DNA of 42,888 nt from DATHVI01 sp035461385 (GTDB taxonomy: Bacteria > Actinomycetota > Thermoleophilia > Solirubrobacterales > 70-9). The stretch lies in contig DATHVI010000180.1 of the NCBI GenBank assembly GCA_035461385.1, forward strand, positions 1-42,888, read 5' to 3'. Below the pieces are notes generated by a model. That model did not search any database and had not been told where the DNA came from. It saw only the letters and a program-made list of their open reading frames with translations. A program made the translations under genes and the position numbers. This document shows positions 21,595 to 30,363 of this stretch, one piece after another (positions within the stretch are counted from its first letter, which is position 1; every line of letters starts with the position of its first letter).

Positions 21595-23034
21595 CTATGC
21601 GCCGGCTTCGTCGACCGCCAGCGCCGTCGGGTCGCCGTGGAGCGGGAGGTAGCGGCGGGGCCCGAGAGCGCGCCCGAGCTTCTCCCCCAGCGCCTCGGCC
21701 TCGTCGAGCAGCGCCGGCTCGTCGATTGACAGCAGCTGCCCGCCGTCGACCACGAGGCGGCCGGCGACGACGACGCTCTCGACGTCGGTGCCGGTCGCGT
21801 AGCGGACGAGCGTCCCGACCGGGTCGTAGGTGGGCGTCAGCCTGGTGTTCTCGGCGTCGACCACGACCACGTCGGCGGCCTTCCCCGGCTCGAGCGAGCC
21901 GATCTCGTGATCCCAGCGCAGGGCGCGCGCGGCATCGATCGTCGCCATCTCCATCGCATCCGCGGTCGTGAAGCCGGTCGGGTCGTACATCGGGATCCCG
22001 CCGGCCTGGCCGTGCATCACGAAGGCGATCCTCATCACCTTCAGCAGGTCGTTGATCACCGTGTCGCAGCCGAGACCGACCGTGACCCCCGAGGCGCGCA
22101 TCGTCACGACCTTGGTCACCGCGGAGACGATGTCGGTGCAGACGATCGGGGCGTGGGCGACCTTCGCCCCCGCGTCGGCGAGGAGGCCGATCTCGCGGTC
22201 GGTGGTCAGCATCGCGTGGATCGCGAGGAAGCGGTCGTCGAGGGCGCCGATCGCCGCCAGATGCTCGAGCGGGCGGCGGCCGAAAAGCGAGATCGAGAGC
22301 TCGATCTCCTCGCGGTCGCGGTTGATGTGGCACATCACCCCGGTGTCGTACTCGCCGGCGAGGTCGCGGGTGGCGAGGAAGCGCTCGTCAGAGCACGACG
22401 GCAGGCCGAGGTTGTGGATGTAGGGGCGCAGCCTGCCCTCGCCCTCTACCGCCCAGCGGTCGAGCCACTCGCGCGTCACCGCGAGGTCCTCGCGCAGTAC
22501 CCCGGGATCGTCGCTGTAAGTCGAGCGGCCGTCGATCTGCTCGTAGTTCGACGCCAGCCGCGAGGTCCGATCGCCGATCCCCCGCGCCATCGCGCAGCGG
22601 ATCCCGGTCTCGATCACGGTCCGCGCGATCGGCTCCTCGTGCTCGGCGGTGCAGGTCGTCTCGGCGACCGTGGTCACACCGGCGCGGAGGAGCTGGGCGA
22701 TCCCGTAGCGGGCGCTGACGGCGGCGTCGTCGGGGGTCATCGCCATCTCACACGGGATGTAGACGCGGTAGATGTTCGGGTAGTCCTCGAGCGCGTACTC
22801 GCGGACCAGCGGCTGGGCGAGGTGGTTGTGGCAGTCGATCAGGCCCGGGATCACGATCCGGCGCCGGCCCCCGAGGACGCGGTCGGCGCTGTAGCCGGCG
22901 CGGATCGTCTCGGCGTCGTCGACGGCGGCGATCCGGCCGTCCTTGACGGCGACGGCGCCGTCGCGGATCACGCGGCGCTCGGGCGCCATCGTCACCACGG
23001 TTCCCTCGATCAGGAAGTCGGCGGTTTCAGTCAA
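21595..23034 (-). CDS. Amidohydrolase-superfamily deaminase/chlorohydrolase (AtzA/TrzN/guanine-deaminase-like)
   Basis: A 479-residue metal-dependent hydrolase. Metal ligands follow the superfamily order: H69 and H71 (DCHNHL), H236 (MCHINRDREE), H273 (AIHAMLTTDRE) and D324 (GLGCDTVINDLLKVMR). The closing block (GKAADVVVVDAENTRLTPTY) is the usual AtzA/SsnA-type C-terminus. Members deaminate or dechlorinate N-heterocycles (S-adenosylhomocysteine, 8-oxoguanine, s-triazines). The TTG start is preceded by GAGGAGA and overlaps the CodA-like gene by eight bases. It is the last gene of the 19-kb operon; I see no terminator after it. The substrate is inferred only as a ring with an exocyclic amino group. 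Confidence 0.85.
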   Translation of the reverse strand: MTETADFLIEGTVVTMAPERRVIRDGAVAVKDGRIAAVDDAETIRAGYSADRVLGGRRRIVIPGLIDCHNHLAQPLVREYALEDYPNIYRVYIPCEMAMTPDDAAVSARYGIAQLLRAGVTTVAETTCTAEHEEPIARTVIETGIRCAMARGIGDRTSRLASNYEQIDGRSTYSDDPGVLREDLAVTREWLDRWAVEGEGRLRPYIHNLGLPSCSDERFLATRDLAGEYDTGVMCHINRDREEIELSISLFGRRPLEHLAAIGALDDRFLAIHAMLTTDREIGLLADAGAKVAHAPIVCTDIVSAVTKVVTMRASGVTVGLGCDTVINDLLKVMRIAFVMHGQAGGIPMYDPTGFTTADAMEMATIDAARALRWDHEIGSLEPGKAADVVVVDAENTRLTPTYDPVGTLVRYATGTDVESVVVAGRLVVDGGQLLSIDEPALLDEAEALGEKLGRALGPRRYLPLHGDPTALAVDEAGA

Positions 23035-24265
23035 CGTGGGTCTCCTCTTGGTCGATGGATTCGCTTCGCTCGCGGTCGAGGCGGGTCCTTCGCGCGACCT
23101 GCCCGCGCCGGAAGACGACCCGGTCCTCGGTGGTCGTCGCCAACGCCTCCTGCAGCGAGGCGGCCGCGACAGCGACGAGGTCGGCGGGCGCCCCGGGCGC
23201 GATCGCGCCCTGCGGCAGTCCGATCACCGCCCGCGCCCCCTCGCTCACGAGCCGGTAGGCCCGGGGGATGTCGAGCTGGCCGGCTAGGACGAGGAGCGAC
23301 GCCGTCTGGAGGGCATCGCCGCAGCCGAGCGGGTGGAAGAAGTCCTGGACGTTGTCGCCGCCGCCGGCGACGGTCACCCCGGCCTCGAGCAGGGCCGCGA
23401 GCGCGGTCATCCCCCGCGGCGTCGCCGTGCGCTCGCCGCGCGCCTGGAGGTGGAGGTTGGTGGCCGGACAGGTGACGACCGAGATCCCGGCCCGGGCGAC
23501 GTCCTCCGCCGTCCGGCGCTGCACCTCCGGGCTCTGAAGCCCGAGGCTGACGCAGTGGCTGGCGGTGATCGGCTGCGGGAAGCCGTCGGCGGCGAGCCTG
23601 GCGAGGTCGACGAGATCGACGCCGGAGACGTCCATGTGCTCGTCCATGTGGAGGTCGACCGGCCGCTCGTACTCGCGCGCGAGGTCGAGGCAGAACTCGA
23701 TCTGCCCGACTGGATCGGGATCGATGTGCGGCGCGCCGCCGACGACGTCGACGCCGAGCTCCATCGCCGCGCGCATCAGCTCGCGATTCTGGGCCCCCTC
23801 CCCAGTCCCTGTCAGCGGGTAGCTGAGCGCCACGATCTGGATGTCGACCAGCGGCCGCAGGCGCTCACGGACCTCGATCAGAGCCTCGGCCGCCCGCAGC
23901 TCGATCCCCTCGCCGACGTCGACGTGGGTGCGGATCGCGGTCACGCCGCGCTCGAGCGAGATCAGCGCCGCCGCCTCGGCGCGCCCGCTGATCTCCTCGA
24001 CGTCGAGCCCGCGGCGCTCGGCGTGCCAGGCCTCGATCGCCGCCTCGAGATCGCTCGGCTGGACGGTCACCCGCTTGCTGCTCAGCGCCTTGTCGAGATG
24101 GGCGTGCGGCTCGGCGGGTGCCGGCAGCAGCACGTAGCCCGAGAGGTCGAGGGCGTCCGCGCCCCCGGCATCGATTCCGGACCCGACCTCGGCGACCGAC
24201 TCGCCTTCGAGCCGGACGCCGGCCCGCGATCCGTCGGCGAGGGTGGCGTTTTCGATCAGGAACAT
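23027..24265 (-). CDS. CodA-like cytosine/creatinine-deaminase family amidohydrolase
   Basis: A 412-residue amidohydrolase that follows E. coli cytosine deaminase closely: H54 and H56 (EPHAHLDK), RTHVDVG (112-118), H206 and catalytic E209 (DLHMDEH), H237 (ASHCVSLG) and D304 (GGDNVQDFFHPLG). CodA homologues deaminate cytosine, isocytosine-like rings or creatinine, and AtzC-type members act on ammelides. The partners in this operon (hydantoinase A/B and an N-carbamoyl amidase) make creatinine to N-methylhydantoin an attractive but unproven assignment. I use the ATG at 24265; a TTG at 24280 is possible. It lies 96 bases after the transporter lipoprotein, behind a strong hairpin, so its expression may be set lower than the lipoprotein. 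Confidence 0.86.
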   Translation of the reverse strand: MFLIENATLADGSRAGVRLEGESVAEVGSGIDAGGADALDLSGYVLLPAPAEPHAHLDKALSSKRVTVQPSDLEAAIEAWHAERRGLDVEEISGRAEAAALISLERGVTAIRTHVDVGEGIELRAAEALIEVRERLRPLVDIQIVALSYPLTGTGEGAQNRELMRAAMELGVDVVGGAPHIDPDPVGQIEFCLDLAREYERPVDLHMDEHMDVSGVDLVDLARLAADGFPQPITASHCVSLGLQSPEVQRRTAEDVARAGISVVTCPATNLHLQARGERTATPRGMTALAALLEAGVTVAGGGDNVQDFFHPLGCGDALQTASLLVLAGQLDIPRAYRLVSEGARAVIGLPQGAIAPGAPADLVAVAAASLQEALATTTEDRVVFRRGQVARRTRLDRERSESIDQEETHVD

Positions 24266-24296
24266 CTCGTGAGCAAGCAACTGAGGCGAGCGGGCT

Positions 24297-24332
24297 GGGC
24301 GGCGGGCCCGCCGCCCGACAGGCGGCGGGCCC
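24297..24332 (-). terminator. Very stable hairpin(s) between transporter lipoprotein and deaminase genes
   Basis: GGGCCCGCCGCC (24304-24315) and GGCGGCGGGCCC (24321-24332) form a 12-bp stem with a 5-base loop. An overlapping perfect 20-base palindrome (24297-24316) offers an alternative fold. It lies 30 bases past the lipoprotein stop inside the operon. It may be a partial terminator or a 3' stabiliser that raises lipoprotein mRNA, as is common after binding-protein genes. Confidence 0.65.
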
Positions 24333-24361
24333 TCGCCCGCGTGTGGATCCCGGACTAGCTC

Positions 24362-25411
24362 CTAGGCCTCCGGGACGTAGGGGACCTCGAACTCGCCGTT
24401 CTGGATCTCCTCCCTGACCTGCTCCATCTCCTGCATCACGTCATCGGGGATCTCCGTGACGTTGTAGTCGGGATTGAGCAGCAGGTCGGTGCCGCCGTCC
24501 GCGAGACCGAACGAGTAGGTTCCGGCGGGCCGGAACTCATCGTTTCGCACGTCCTCGACCACGGCGCCGAAGTACGGCTCGAGGTTGTACATCACCGAGC
24601 CGACCAGGTGCTCCGGCGCCTCGGCGCTCTGGTCACCGACGTAGCCGAAGCCGCTGATGTCGTTCTCCTGGATCGCCTGGATCATCCCGCTGGCGGGGCC
24701 ACCGCCACAGGCGATGACGACATCAGCGTCCTGATCGATCAGCGACTCGGTCACCTGCTTGCCGAGCGCGGCGTCGTTCCACTCGCCGAGGTAGTTGTCG
24801 ACGAACTCGACGTTCTTGTTCGTCCGCCCCGCGCCCTCGGCGAACGCCTCGAGCTCGGCGCGGCACAGCGGCACGTCCTGGCCCGCAAGCCCGCCGACGA
24901 CGTCGGTCTCGGTGATCCCCCCGGCGATCATGCCGGCGAGGTACGCGGCCTCGTGGATCGGCTCCTCGAGGATCGCGACCTGCTCATGGGGCTCGAACGA
25001 GTAGGTGGCGATGTTCGCGTCGGGGAACTGATCCGCGGTCGCGAACGCCGCGTCCTGCCAGGTCGAGTGGGCGAGCAGCAGCTCGGTGCCACCCTGGGCG
25101 TACTGGCTCAGCACCCGGGTCACGCCCGCGGTGTCCTGCGGGGCGTTGGTCGTGATCTCGAGCTCGATCTCGCCCTCCTCCTCGAGCGCGACTGCGGCGT
25201 CGTGGCCCTGCTTGCACCACGCGTCGCTGATCGGGCACGGGAGGACGATCGCCGTGCTCACCGGCTCGGCCGACCCATTCGTCTCCTCGGCCGCGCCGTC
25301 GCCGTTGCCGTTGCCGTCGCCGTCGTCGTCGCCTCCGCAGCTCGCCAGCGCGAGTGCGAAGACGAGCGCCGCCAGGGCGACCAGCGGCAGCCTCCAACTC
25401 CTTGCTCTCAT
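24362..25411 (-). CDS. BMP-family ABC transporter substrate-binding lipoprotein
   Basis: A 349-residue lipoprotein. The signal peptide is RSWRLPLVALAALVFALALA with lipobox LASC, so the anchor Cys is C25. A low-complexity Asp/Gly/Asn linker follows to about residue 48. The mature fold (QGHDAAVALEEEGEIELEIT; LLLAHSTWQDAAFATADQFP; ANIATYSFEPHEQ; AAYLAGMIAGGITETDVVGG; DVVIACGGGPASGMIQAIQE) matches the BMP/Med/PnrA group, which binds purine nucleosides and related compounds. The aromatic residues at HSTW and YSFEPHE probably stack on a ring. The ribosome site is AGAAGGAGGAAG. The 137 bases before it are the largest gap in the operon and may hold an internal promoter. A heterocyclic ligand is inferred. 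Confidence 0.9.
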   Translation of the reverse strand: MRARSWRLPLVALAALVFALALASCGGDDDGDGNGNGDGAAEETNGSAEPVSTAIVLPCPISDAWCKQGHDAAVALEEEGEIELEITTNAPQDTAGVTRVLSQYAQGGTELLLAHSTWQDAAFATADQFPDANIATYSFEPHEQVAILEEPIHEAAYLAGMIAGGITETDVVGGLAGQDVPLCRAELEAFAEGAGRTNKNVEFVDNYLGEWNDAALGKQVTESLIDQDADVVIACGGGPASGMIQAIQENDISGFGYVGDQSAEAPEHLVGSVMYNLEPYFGAVVEDVRNDEFRPAGTYSFGLADGGTDLLLNPDYNVTEIPDDVMQEMEQVREEIQNGEFEVPYVPEA

Positions 25412-25548
25412 CGTCTTCCTCCTTCTGGAACCTGGTTGGCTATCGATTGTTGAGCGGTCTCATGCACCTTCCACACCTCTCCTCTCGTGCTCGGTTTCTG
25501 TCTGCGTCGTAAGCTCTCGCCCTCGCGGGCAGTTGCGCTCCGGCATCA

Positions 25549-26517
25549 CTACGCACCCGCCTCCTTCCTGAACGGGACGCCGAGCGCGGCCGGCATCGCG
25601 TCGCGACGCGCCAGCACGGTCGCCGCGACCATCACCGCGAGCGTGACCAGGTAGGGGAGCGCGGCGAAGACCTCGTACGGGAAGCTCGAGCTGATCCCTC
25701 CGCTGACCGCCTGGACCCTGATCTGGAGCGCGTTCGTGAACCCGAACAGGAACGCGCCGCCGAGGACGAGCAGCGGGTTCCAGCGTCCGAAGATGACGAG
25801 CGCGATCGCTATCCATCCGCGCCCGCCGGAGACGTTGGTCTCGAACAGGTTGAGCTGGCCGAGCACGAGGACGGCTCCGCCGAGCCCGGCCATCCCGCCG
25901 CAGATCAACAGCGCCATCCACCTGATCCGACCGACCGAGACGGCCATCGCGTCGGCGGCCGCCGGGCTCTCTCCGACGGCCCTGACCGCGAGCCCGAAGC
26001 GGGTCCGTGCGAGCAGGATCGCGACCCCGATCGCGAGCGCGAACGAGACGTAGAAGAGGACGTTCTGGTCGAAGAGGATCTCGCCGATGCCGGGGATCGA
26101 GGCGAGCAGCGGGATCTCGACGTCGGAGAGGCCGGTGATCGTCGGCCGTTGCTCGCCGCCGAAGATCTTCTCGAACAGGAACGCGGTGAGGCCCGTTGCG
26201 AGCAGGACGATCGCGATCCCGTTGATGATCTGCTCGGTCTTGAGCGTGACGCTGAGGAACGCCATCAGCGCCCCGAGCACGACGCCGATCGCGATCCCCG
26301 CCGCCGTTCCGAGCGCGACGCTGCCGACGTAGTAGGCGACGACGAAGGCGACGAACGCGCCCGAGAGAAGCATCCCCTCGAGCCCGAGGTTGAGCACCCC
26401 AGAGCGTTCTGCGACCGTCTCGCCGACGGCGGCAAGCGCCATCGGCATCGCGAACGCGACGCCGCTGCTGATCAGCACGACGAGGGCGCCCGGGCCGATG
26501 ACCTCCGACCAGTCCAC
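25549..26517 (-). CDS. ABC transporter permease, BMP/nucleoside type (NupQ-like)
   Basis: A 322-residue permease with eight or more membrane segments (for example VLISSGVAFAMPMALAAVGE, MLLSGAFVAFVVAYYVGSVA, AAGIAIGVVLGALMAFLSVT, IINGIAIVLLATGLTAFLF). ERSGVLNLGLEGMLLSGAF near residue 36 and FGLAVRAVGESPAAADAMAV near 172 (the coupling-helix region) are hallmarks of the BPD_transp_2 permeases that pair with BMP lipoproteins. The GTG start follows the stop of the other permease by one base. It forms the import channel together with that permease. Confidence 0.9.
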   Translation of the reverse strand: MDWSEVIGPGALVVLISSGVAFAMPMALAAVGETVAERSGVLNLGLEGMLLSGAFVAFVVAYYVGSVALGTAAGIAIGVVLGALMAFLSVTLKTEQIINGIAIVLLATGLTAFLFEKIFGGEQRPTITGLSDVEIPLLASIPGIGEILFDQNVLFYVSFALAIGVAILLARTRFGLAVRAVGESPAAADAMAVSVGRIRWMALLICGGMAGLGGAVLVLGQLNLFETNVSGGRGWIAIALVIFGRWNPLLVLGGAFLFGFTNALQIRVQAVSGGISSSFPYEVFAALPYLVTLAVMVAATVLARRDAMPAALGVPFRKEAGA

Positions 26518-26518
26518 T

Positions 26519-27565
26519 TCAGCCCCGCGCCAGCCGGTCGGCGATCAGCAGAAAGACGACGAACACCCCGGGGATCGCGAGGACGATCGCGTACGGCAGG
26601 CCCTCGATCACGCTCATCGCCTGCCCGCCCGACTGCAGGATCGCGACGAACACAGCGGCGAGCAGGACCCCGATCGCGCTCAGCCGGCCGAGCAGCGCGA
26701 CGACGATCGCGGTGAACCCGTAGCCCTGCGAGATCCCCGGGTCGAGACGCCCGGCGACGCCGAGGATCTGGAACGCCCCAGCCAGCCCGGCGAGACCGCC
26801 GGAGATCAGCATCAGCTGGATGATCATCCGCCGCGAGCGCACCCCGGCCGTCTGCGCCGCCTCCGCGTTGTAGCCGAGCATCGAGACCCGGAAGCCGAAG
26901 CTCGTCCGCCCGATCACCCAGGCGGCGATCGGCACCAGGGCGATCGCGGCGAAGATCCCGATGTGGATGTAGAGGTCGGGGATCGTCGGCAGCGCCGCCG
27001 ACTCCTGGATCGCCCGCCCCTGGAGGTCGGGGGCTCCGGGCTCGCGCAGCGGGCGGCGGACGACGTAGGTGAAGCCGAGGATCGCGACGAAGTTGAGGAG
27101 CAGCGAGGTGATCACCTCGTTCACCCCCCAGCGCGCCCGCAGCACGCCGACGATCGATCCCCACGCCGCGCCGCCGAGGACCCCGGCGGCGATCGCGAGC
27201 GCGATCAGCAGCGGGCCGAACCCGACCGGCAGGAGGATCGCGAGCGCGCCGCCGGCGAGCGCGCCCATGAACATCTGGCCCTCGGCGCCGATGTTATAGA
27301 CGCGCCCTCGGAACGCGAGCGCGAGCCCGAGGCCGATGATCGTGAACGGGACGACGAGCTTGAGCGTCTGGCCGAGCGCCGCCGGCGAGCCGATCGCCCC
27401 GTCGATCAGGGCGCCGTAGGCGGAGATCGGCTCCCCGCCCGCGATCATCATCAGCAGGCCGCCGACGATCAGCGCCAGCAGGACCGCAGCCAGCGACGCG
27501 GCGATCGCCTTCACGCGCCGGCTCTCGAGCGGGAGCCTGCCGACCGCGGCGGCCGCCGCCGTCAC
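26519..27565 (-). CDS. ABC transporter permease, BMP/nucleoside type (NupP-like)
   Basis: A 348-residue permease. The first membrane segment is about 22-44 (AIAASLAAVLLALIVGGLLM). Then come family phrases: ISAYGALIDGAIGSPAALGQTL, YNIGAEGQMFMGALAGGALA, WGVNEVITSLLLNFVAI and FGFRVSMLGYNAEAAQTAGV (coupling region). I start at a GTG with GGGAGGT ahead of it; the in-frame ATG at 27658 would lie within the ATPase gene and adds a basic, antisense-like extension. It lies 28 bases after the ATPase gene and one base before the second permease. Confidence 0.89.
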   Translation of the reverse strand: MTAAAAAVGRLPLESRRVKAIAASLAAVLLALIVGGLLMMIAGGEPISAYGALIDGAIGSPAALGQTLKLVVPFTIIGLGLALAFRGRVYNIGAEGQMFMGALAGGALAILLPVGFGPLLIALAIAAGVLGGAAWGSIVGVLRARWGVNEVITSLLLNFVAILGFTYVVRRPLREPGAPDLQGRAIQESAALPTIPDLYIHIGIFAAIALVPIAAWVIGRTSFGFRVSMLGYNAEAAQTAGVRSRRMIIQLMLISGGLAGLAGAFQILGVAGRLDPGISQGYGFTAIVVALLGRLSAIGVLLAAVFVAILQSGGQAMSVIEGLPYAIVLAIPGVFVVFLLIADRLARG

Positions 27566-27593
27566 CAGTGGTACCTCCCACGGCGTTGCACGA

Positions 27594-29246
27594 CTAGCCG
27601 ACCTCCTCGGTGCGAGCCCGCTCTCGGTCGCGATTCGCGGCGCCGTTCGCCGCTCCACCCATCGCCAGCCCGAGCTGCTCGTGATCGAGCTCCTCGCGCG
27701 CCCAGGAGGCGACGAAGCGGCCGCGGTAGATCACCGAGCAACGGTCGGCGAGGCTGATCACCTCGTCGAGGTCGGTCGAGATCAGGACGATCGCGACGCC
27801 GCGATCGCGGGCAGCCGCGAGCTGCTCCCAGACGAACTCGATCGCGCCGACGTCGAGGCCCCGCGTCGGCTGGGCGGCGATCAGGCAACGGAGCTCGCGG
27901 CTCAGGGTGCGCGCGAGGACGAGGCGCTGGGCGTTGCCCCCCGAGAGCGTCCCGGCGCGCTGCTCGGGACCGGAGACCTGAATCGAGTACTTGCTGATCA
28001 GCGCTCTGGCGTGCTCTGAGACGGCGCTGCGGTCGATGCCGCGCCGGGTCGAGAACGGCGGGTCGCCGATCCGGTCGAGGACGAGGTTCTCGGCCACGGT
28101 GAGGTCGCGGATGACGCCGCGGCGGTAGCGATCGGAAGGCACGAGCGCGAGCCCCGCACGCAGACGCTCATCCGGCTCGGCACGCGTCAGGTCCCGACCC
28201 TCGAGCTCGACCGTGCCTGCCTTTGCGTGGCGAAGCCCGAACAGCGCCTCCTCGAGCTCGGGCTGCCCGTTGCCCTCGACGCCGGCGATCGCGAGGATCT
28301 CTCCGGCGGCGACCGAGAAGCTCAAGTCGCGCAGCGCCGGGACGCCGCGGTCGCCGCGCGCGTTGAGGCCGTCGACCGCAAGCACCTCGCGGATCCCGCC
28401 GTCGGTCGCCGGCTTGCCGGCCGCCGGCGCGCCTTCATCGTCATCGGCCAGGATCCGCTCGCCGGCGACAACCCGCATCAGGGTCACGTCCCGGCCGACC
28501 ATCATCCGCGCGAGCTCCGGTGTCGTCGTCTCGCGGGGCGCCAAGGTTCCAACTCGCTCCCCGTGGCGCAGCACGGTGATCCGGTCGGCCCATCGAACCA
28601 CCTCCTCGAGGTGATGGGTGATGAAGACGATCGAGGCGCCTTCGTCGGCGAGCAGGCGCAGCTTCGGGAACATGCGCTCGATCTCGATCGGCGTCAGGGT
28701 CGCGGTCGGCTCGTCGAGGATCAGGATCTTCGCCTTCCGGTAAAGGGCGCGCAGGATCTCGACCCGCTGCTGCTCTCCGACCGAGAGCTGCCAGACCCGC
28801 GCCCGTGGATCGACCTCGAGCCCGTAGCGCTCCCCGAGCTCGGAGAGCTGGGCCGAGATCGACGCCAGCCGCCGGCGGGAGAGCATCGGTCCCCCGCGCT
28901 CGCCGAGGACCATGTTCTCGGCCACCGTCAGCGTCGGCACGAGCTTGAAGTGCTGGTGGACCATCCCGACGCCGGCCTCGATCGCGTCCTCGGGGTTGCG
29001 GGGGCGGATCGGGCTGCCGCCGATCGAGATCGACCCCGCGTCGGGCCGGATCAGCCCGTAGAGGACGTTCATCAACGTCGTCTTGCCGGCGCCGTTCTCC
29101 CCGAGCAGCGCGTGGATCTCGTTCTCCTCGAGGTCGAAGTCGACGCCGGCCAGGGCCACGGTCCGCCCGAACCGCTTCTCGACGCCGTGCATCTCGACGC
29201 GGCCGGTCCTCGACTCGGGGGGCGCTGCGGGCTCCGCGATCCCCAT
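27594..29246 (-). CDS. ABC transporter ATP-binding protein with two nucleotide-binding domains (NupO-like)
   Basis: A 550-residue dual ATPase. Domain 1 (about 17-255) is complete: Walker A GENGAGKTT, Q-loop HQHFKLVP, signature LSVGEQQR, Walker B ILILDEPTATLT, switch His ITHHLEE. Domain 2 (about 285-530) has a degenerate Walker A (GVEGNGQPELE, no GKT), signature LSGGNAQR, and Walker B CLIAAQPTRGLD without the catalytic Glu. This asymmetry is normal for the BMP, ribose and nucleoside importer class. A GTG three bases upstream of the ATG is an alternative start; the ribosome site is AGGAGG. It energises the two permeases that follow. It begins eight bases after the LLM oxidoreductase. Confidence 0.93.
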   Translation of the reverse strand: MGIAEPAAPPESRTGRVEMHGVEKRFGRTVALAGVDFDLEENEIHALLGENGAGKTTLMNVLYGLIRPDAGSISIGGSPIRPRNPEDAIEAGVGMVHQHFKLVPTLTVAENMVLGERGGPMLSRRRLASISAQLSELGERYGLEVDPRARVWQLSVGEQQRVEILRALYRKAKILILDEPTATLTPIEIERMFPKLRLLADEGASIVFITHHLEEVVRWADRITVLRHGERVGTLAPRETTTPELARMMVGRDVTLMRVVAGERILADDDEGAPAAGKPATDGGIREVLAVDGLNARGDRGVPALRDLSFSVAAGEILAIAGVEGNGQPELEEALFGLRHAKAGTVELEGRDLTRAEPDERLRAGLALVPSDRYRRGVIRDLTVAENLVLDRIGDPPFSTRRGIDRSAVSEHARALISKYSIQVSGPEQRAGTLSGGNAQRLVLARTLSRELRCLIAAQPTRGLDVGAIEFVWEQLAAARDRGVAIVLISTDLDEVISLADRCSVIYRGRFVASWAREELDHEQLGLAMGGAANGAANRDRERARTEEVG

Positions 29247-29254
29247 CACTCCTC

Positions 29255-30361
29255 CTACCTGCTCGCGAACCGTGGATCGGGCTTCGCCCGGCGGTCACCA
29301 CTCCCTCGTTCCGGCTCCGCGCGTGCGGCGGCCGCCTCGGCGCTCGGTGCCCGCGCGACCTCGGCGATGAAGCGCTCGATCGTCTCGGCGGCGTCGCCGC
29401 CAGGCGGCGCGAACGGGACGATCGCCACCTGAGAGATCTCGGGGAATGCCCGCAGCAAGGACTCGAGCCGCTCGCGGCACTGATCCGGCGGCCCGGCGAT
29501 GCCGAAGCGGTTGACGACCTCCGGCGGAAGCGTCCGTCCGGCGCGCGAGACCGACTCGCGCGCGAGGCTCCATTCGCTCGCCTCCATCTCGCGGCGGAAC
29601 GCCGCCGGCATCTCGATCCCGAGCCGATCGAGCACCGGTCGGCTGGTGACCAGCGACGTCGCCGCCATCGGACGGATCGCGTCGAGCGCCGCCTCGCCGT
29701 CGTCGGCGACACAGGCGTACACCCAGGCGACGAGTGCGAGCTGATCGAGGTCGCGGCCGGCCCGCGCGGCGCCCTTCGAGACGCGCTCGAGCGCGTAGCG
29801 CCAGCCGTCCTCGCCGGCGACGTTGCCGACGATGACGCCGTCGGCGAGCTCGCCGGCGAGCTCGAGCACCTTCGGTCCCCGGGCGCCGATGTAGATCGGC
29901 AGCCCCTCGCGCGCCTCGAAGCCAAGCGTCGCCGAGGTCGCGCGGACGACGCGACCCTCGACGGTGACCGTCGCCCCCGCGAGCAGTCCCCGGATCACCT
30001 CGAGCGCTTCGCGCAGGGCGACGACGGGCGCCTCGCGCTCGATCCCGAGCGCGCGGTGGTTGGTGCCTCCGGCGCCGATCCCCAGGACCGCCCGCCCCCC
30101 CGAGAGCTCGTCGAGGGTTGCCGCGGCGGTCGCCAGCAGCGCCGGGTGGCGGCTGTAGGGATTCGTCACCCCCGGACCGAGGCGCAAGCGGCTGGTACGC
30201 ATCGCAATCGCGGCAAGGACCGTGGAGGGGTCGCGCTCGAGCCGCTCGTCGTTCACCCAGACGTAGTCGTAACCAAGCCGCTCGGCGCCCTCGGCGAGTT
30301 CGACCAGGTCCGGGACCGGCGCCTCGGGCGGCAGTCCGACTCCGTACGCGACCGGCGACAT
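29255..30361 (-). CDS. LLM-class (F420-dependent Mer-like) oxidoreductase
   Basis: A 368-residue TIM-barrel flavin/F420 enzyme of the bacterial luciferase-like superfamily. The characteristic points are GYGVGLPPEAP-type strand 1 (AYGVGLPPEA here), YDYVWVNDERLERDPSTVLA (about 34-53), TSRLRLGPGVTNPYSRHPAL (about 60-79), LDELSGGRAVLGIGAGG (about 88-104) and a C-terminal GPPDQCRERLESLL (about 310-323). The pattern is closer to methylene-tetrahydromethanopterin-reductase (Mer)-like F420 enzymes than to RutA. It could reduce or oxygenate a ring or imine intermediate of the pathway; the substrate is unknown. TAG of HyuA and this ATG are two bases apart, so it is an integral part of the operon, between hydantoinase and transporter. 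Confidence 0.84.
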   Translation of the reverse strand: MSPVAYGVGLPPEAPVPDLVELAEGAERLGYDYVWVNDERLERDPSTVLAAIAMRTSRLRLGPGVTNPYSRHPALLATAAATLDELSGGRAVLGIGAGGTNHRALGIEREAPVVALREALEVIRGLLAGATVTVEGRVVRATSATLGFEAREGLPIYIGARGPKVLELAGELADGVIVGNVAGEDGWRYALERVSKGAARAGRDLDQLALVAWVYACVADDGEAALDAIRPMAATSLVTSRPVLDRLGIEMPAAFRREMEASEWSLARESVSRAGRTLPPEVVNRFGIAGPPDQCRERLESLLRAFPEISQVAIVPFAPPGGDAAETIERFIAEVARAPSAEAAAARAEPERGSGDRRAKPDPRFASR

Positions 30362-30363
30362 CG

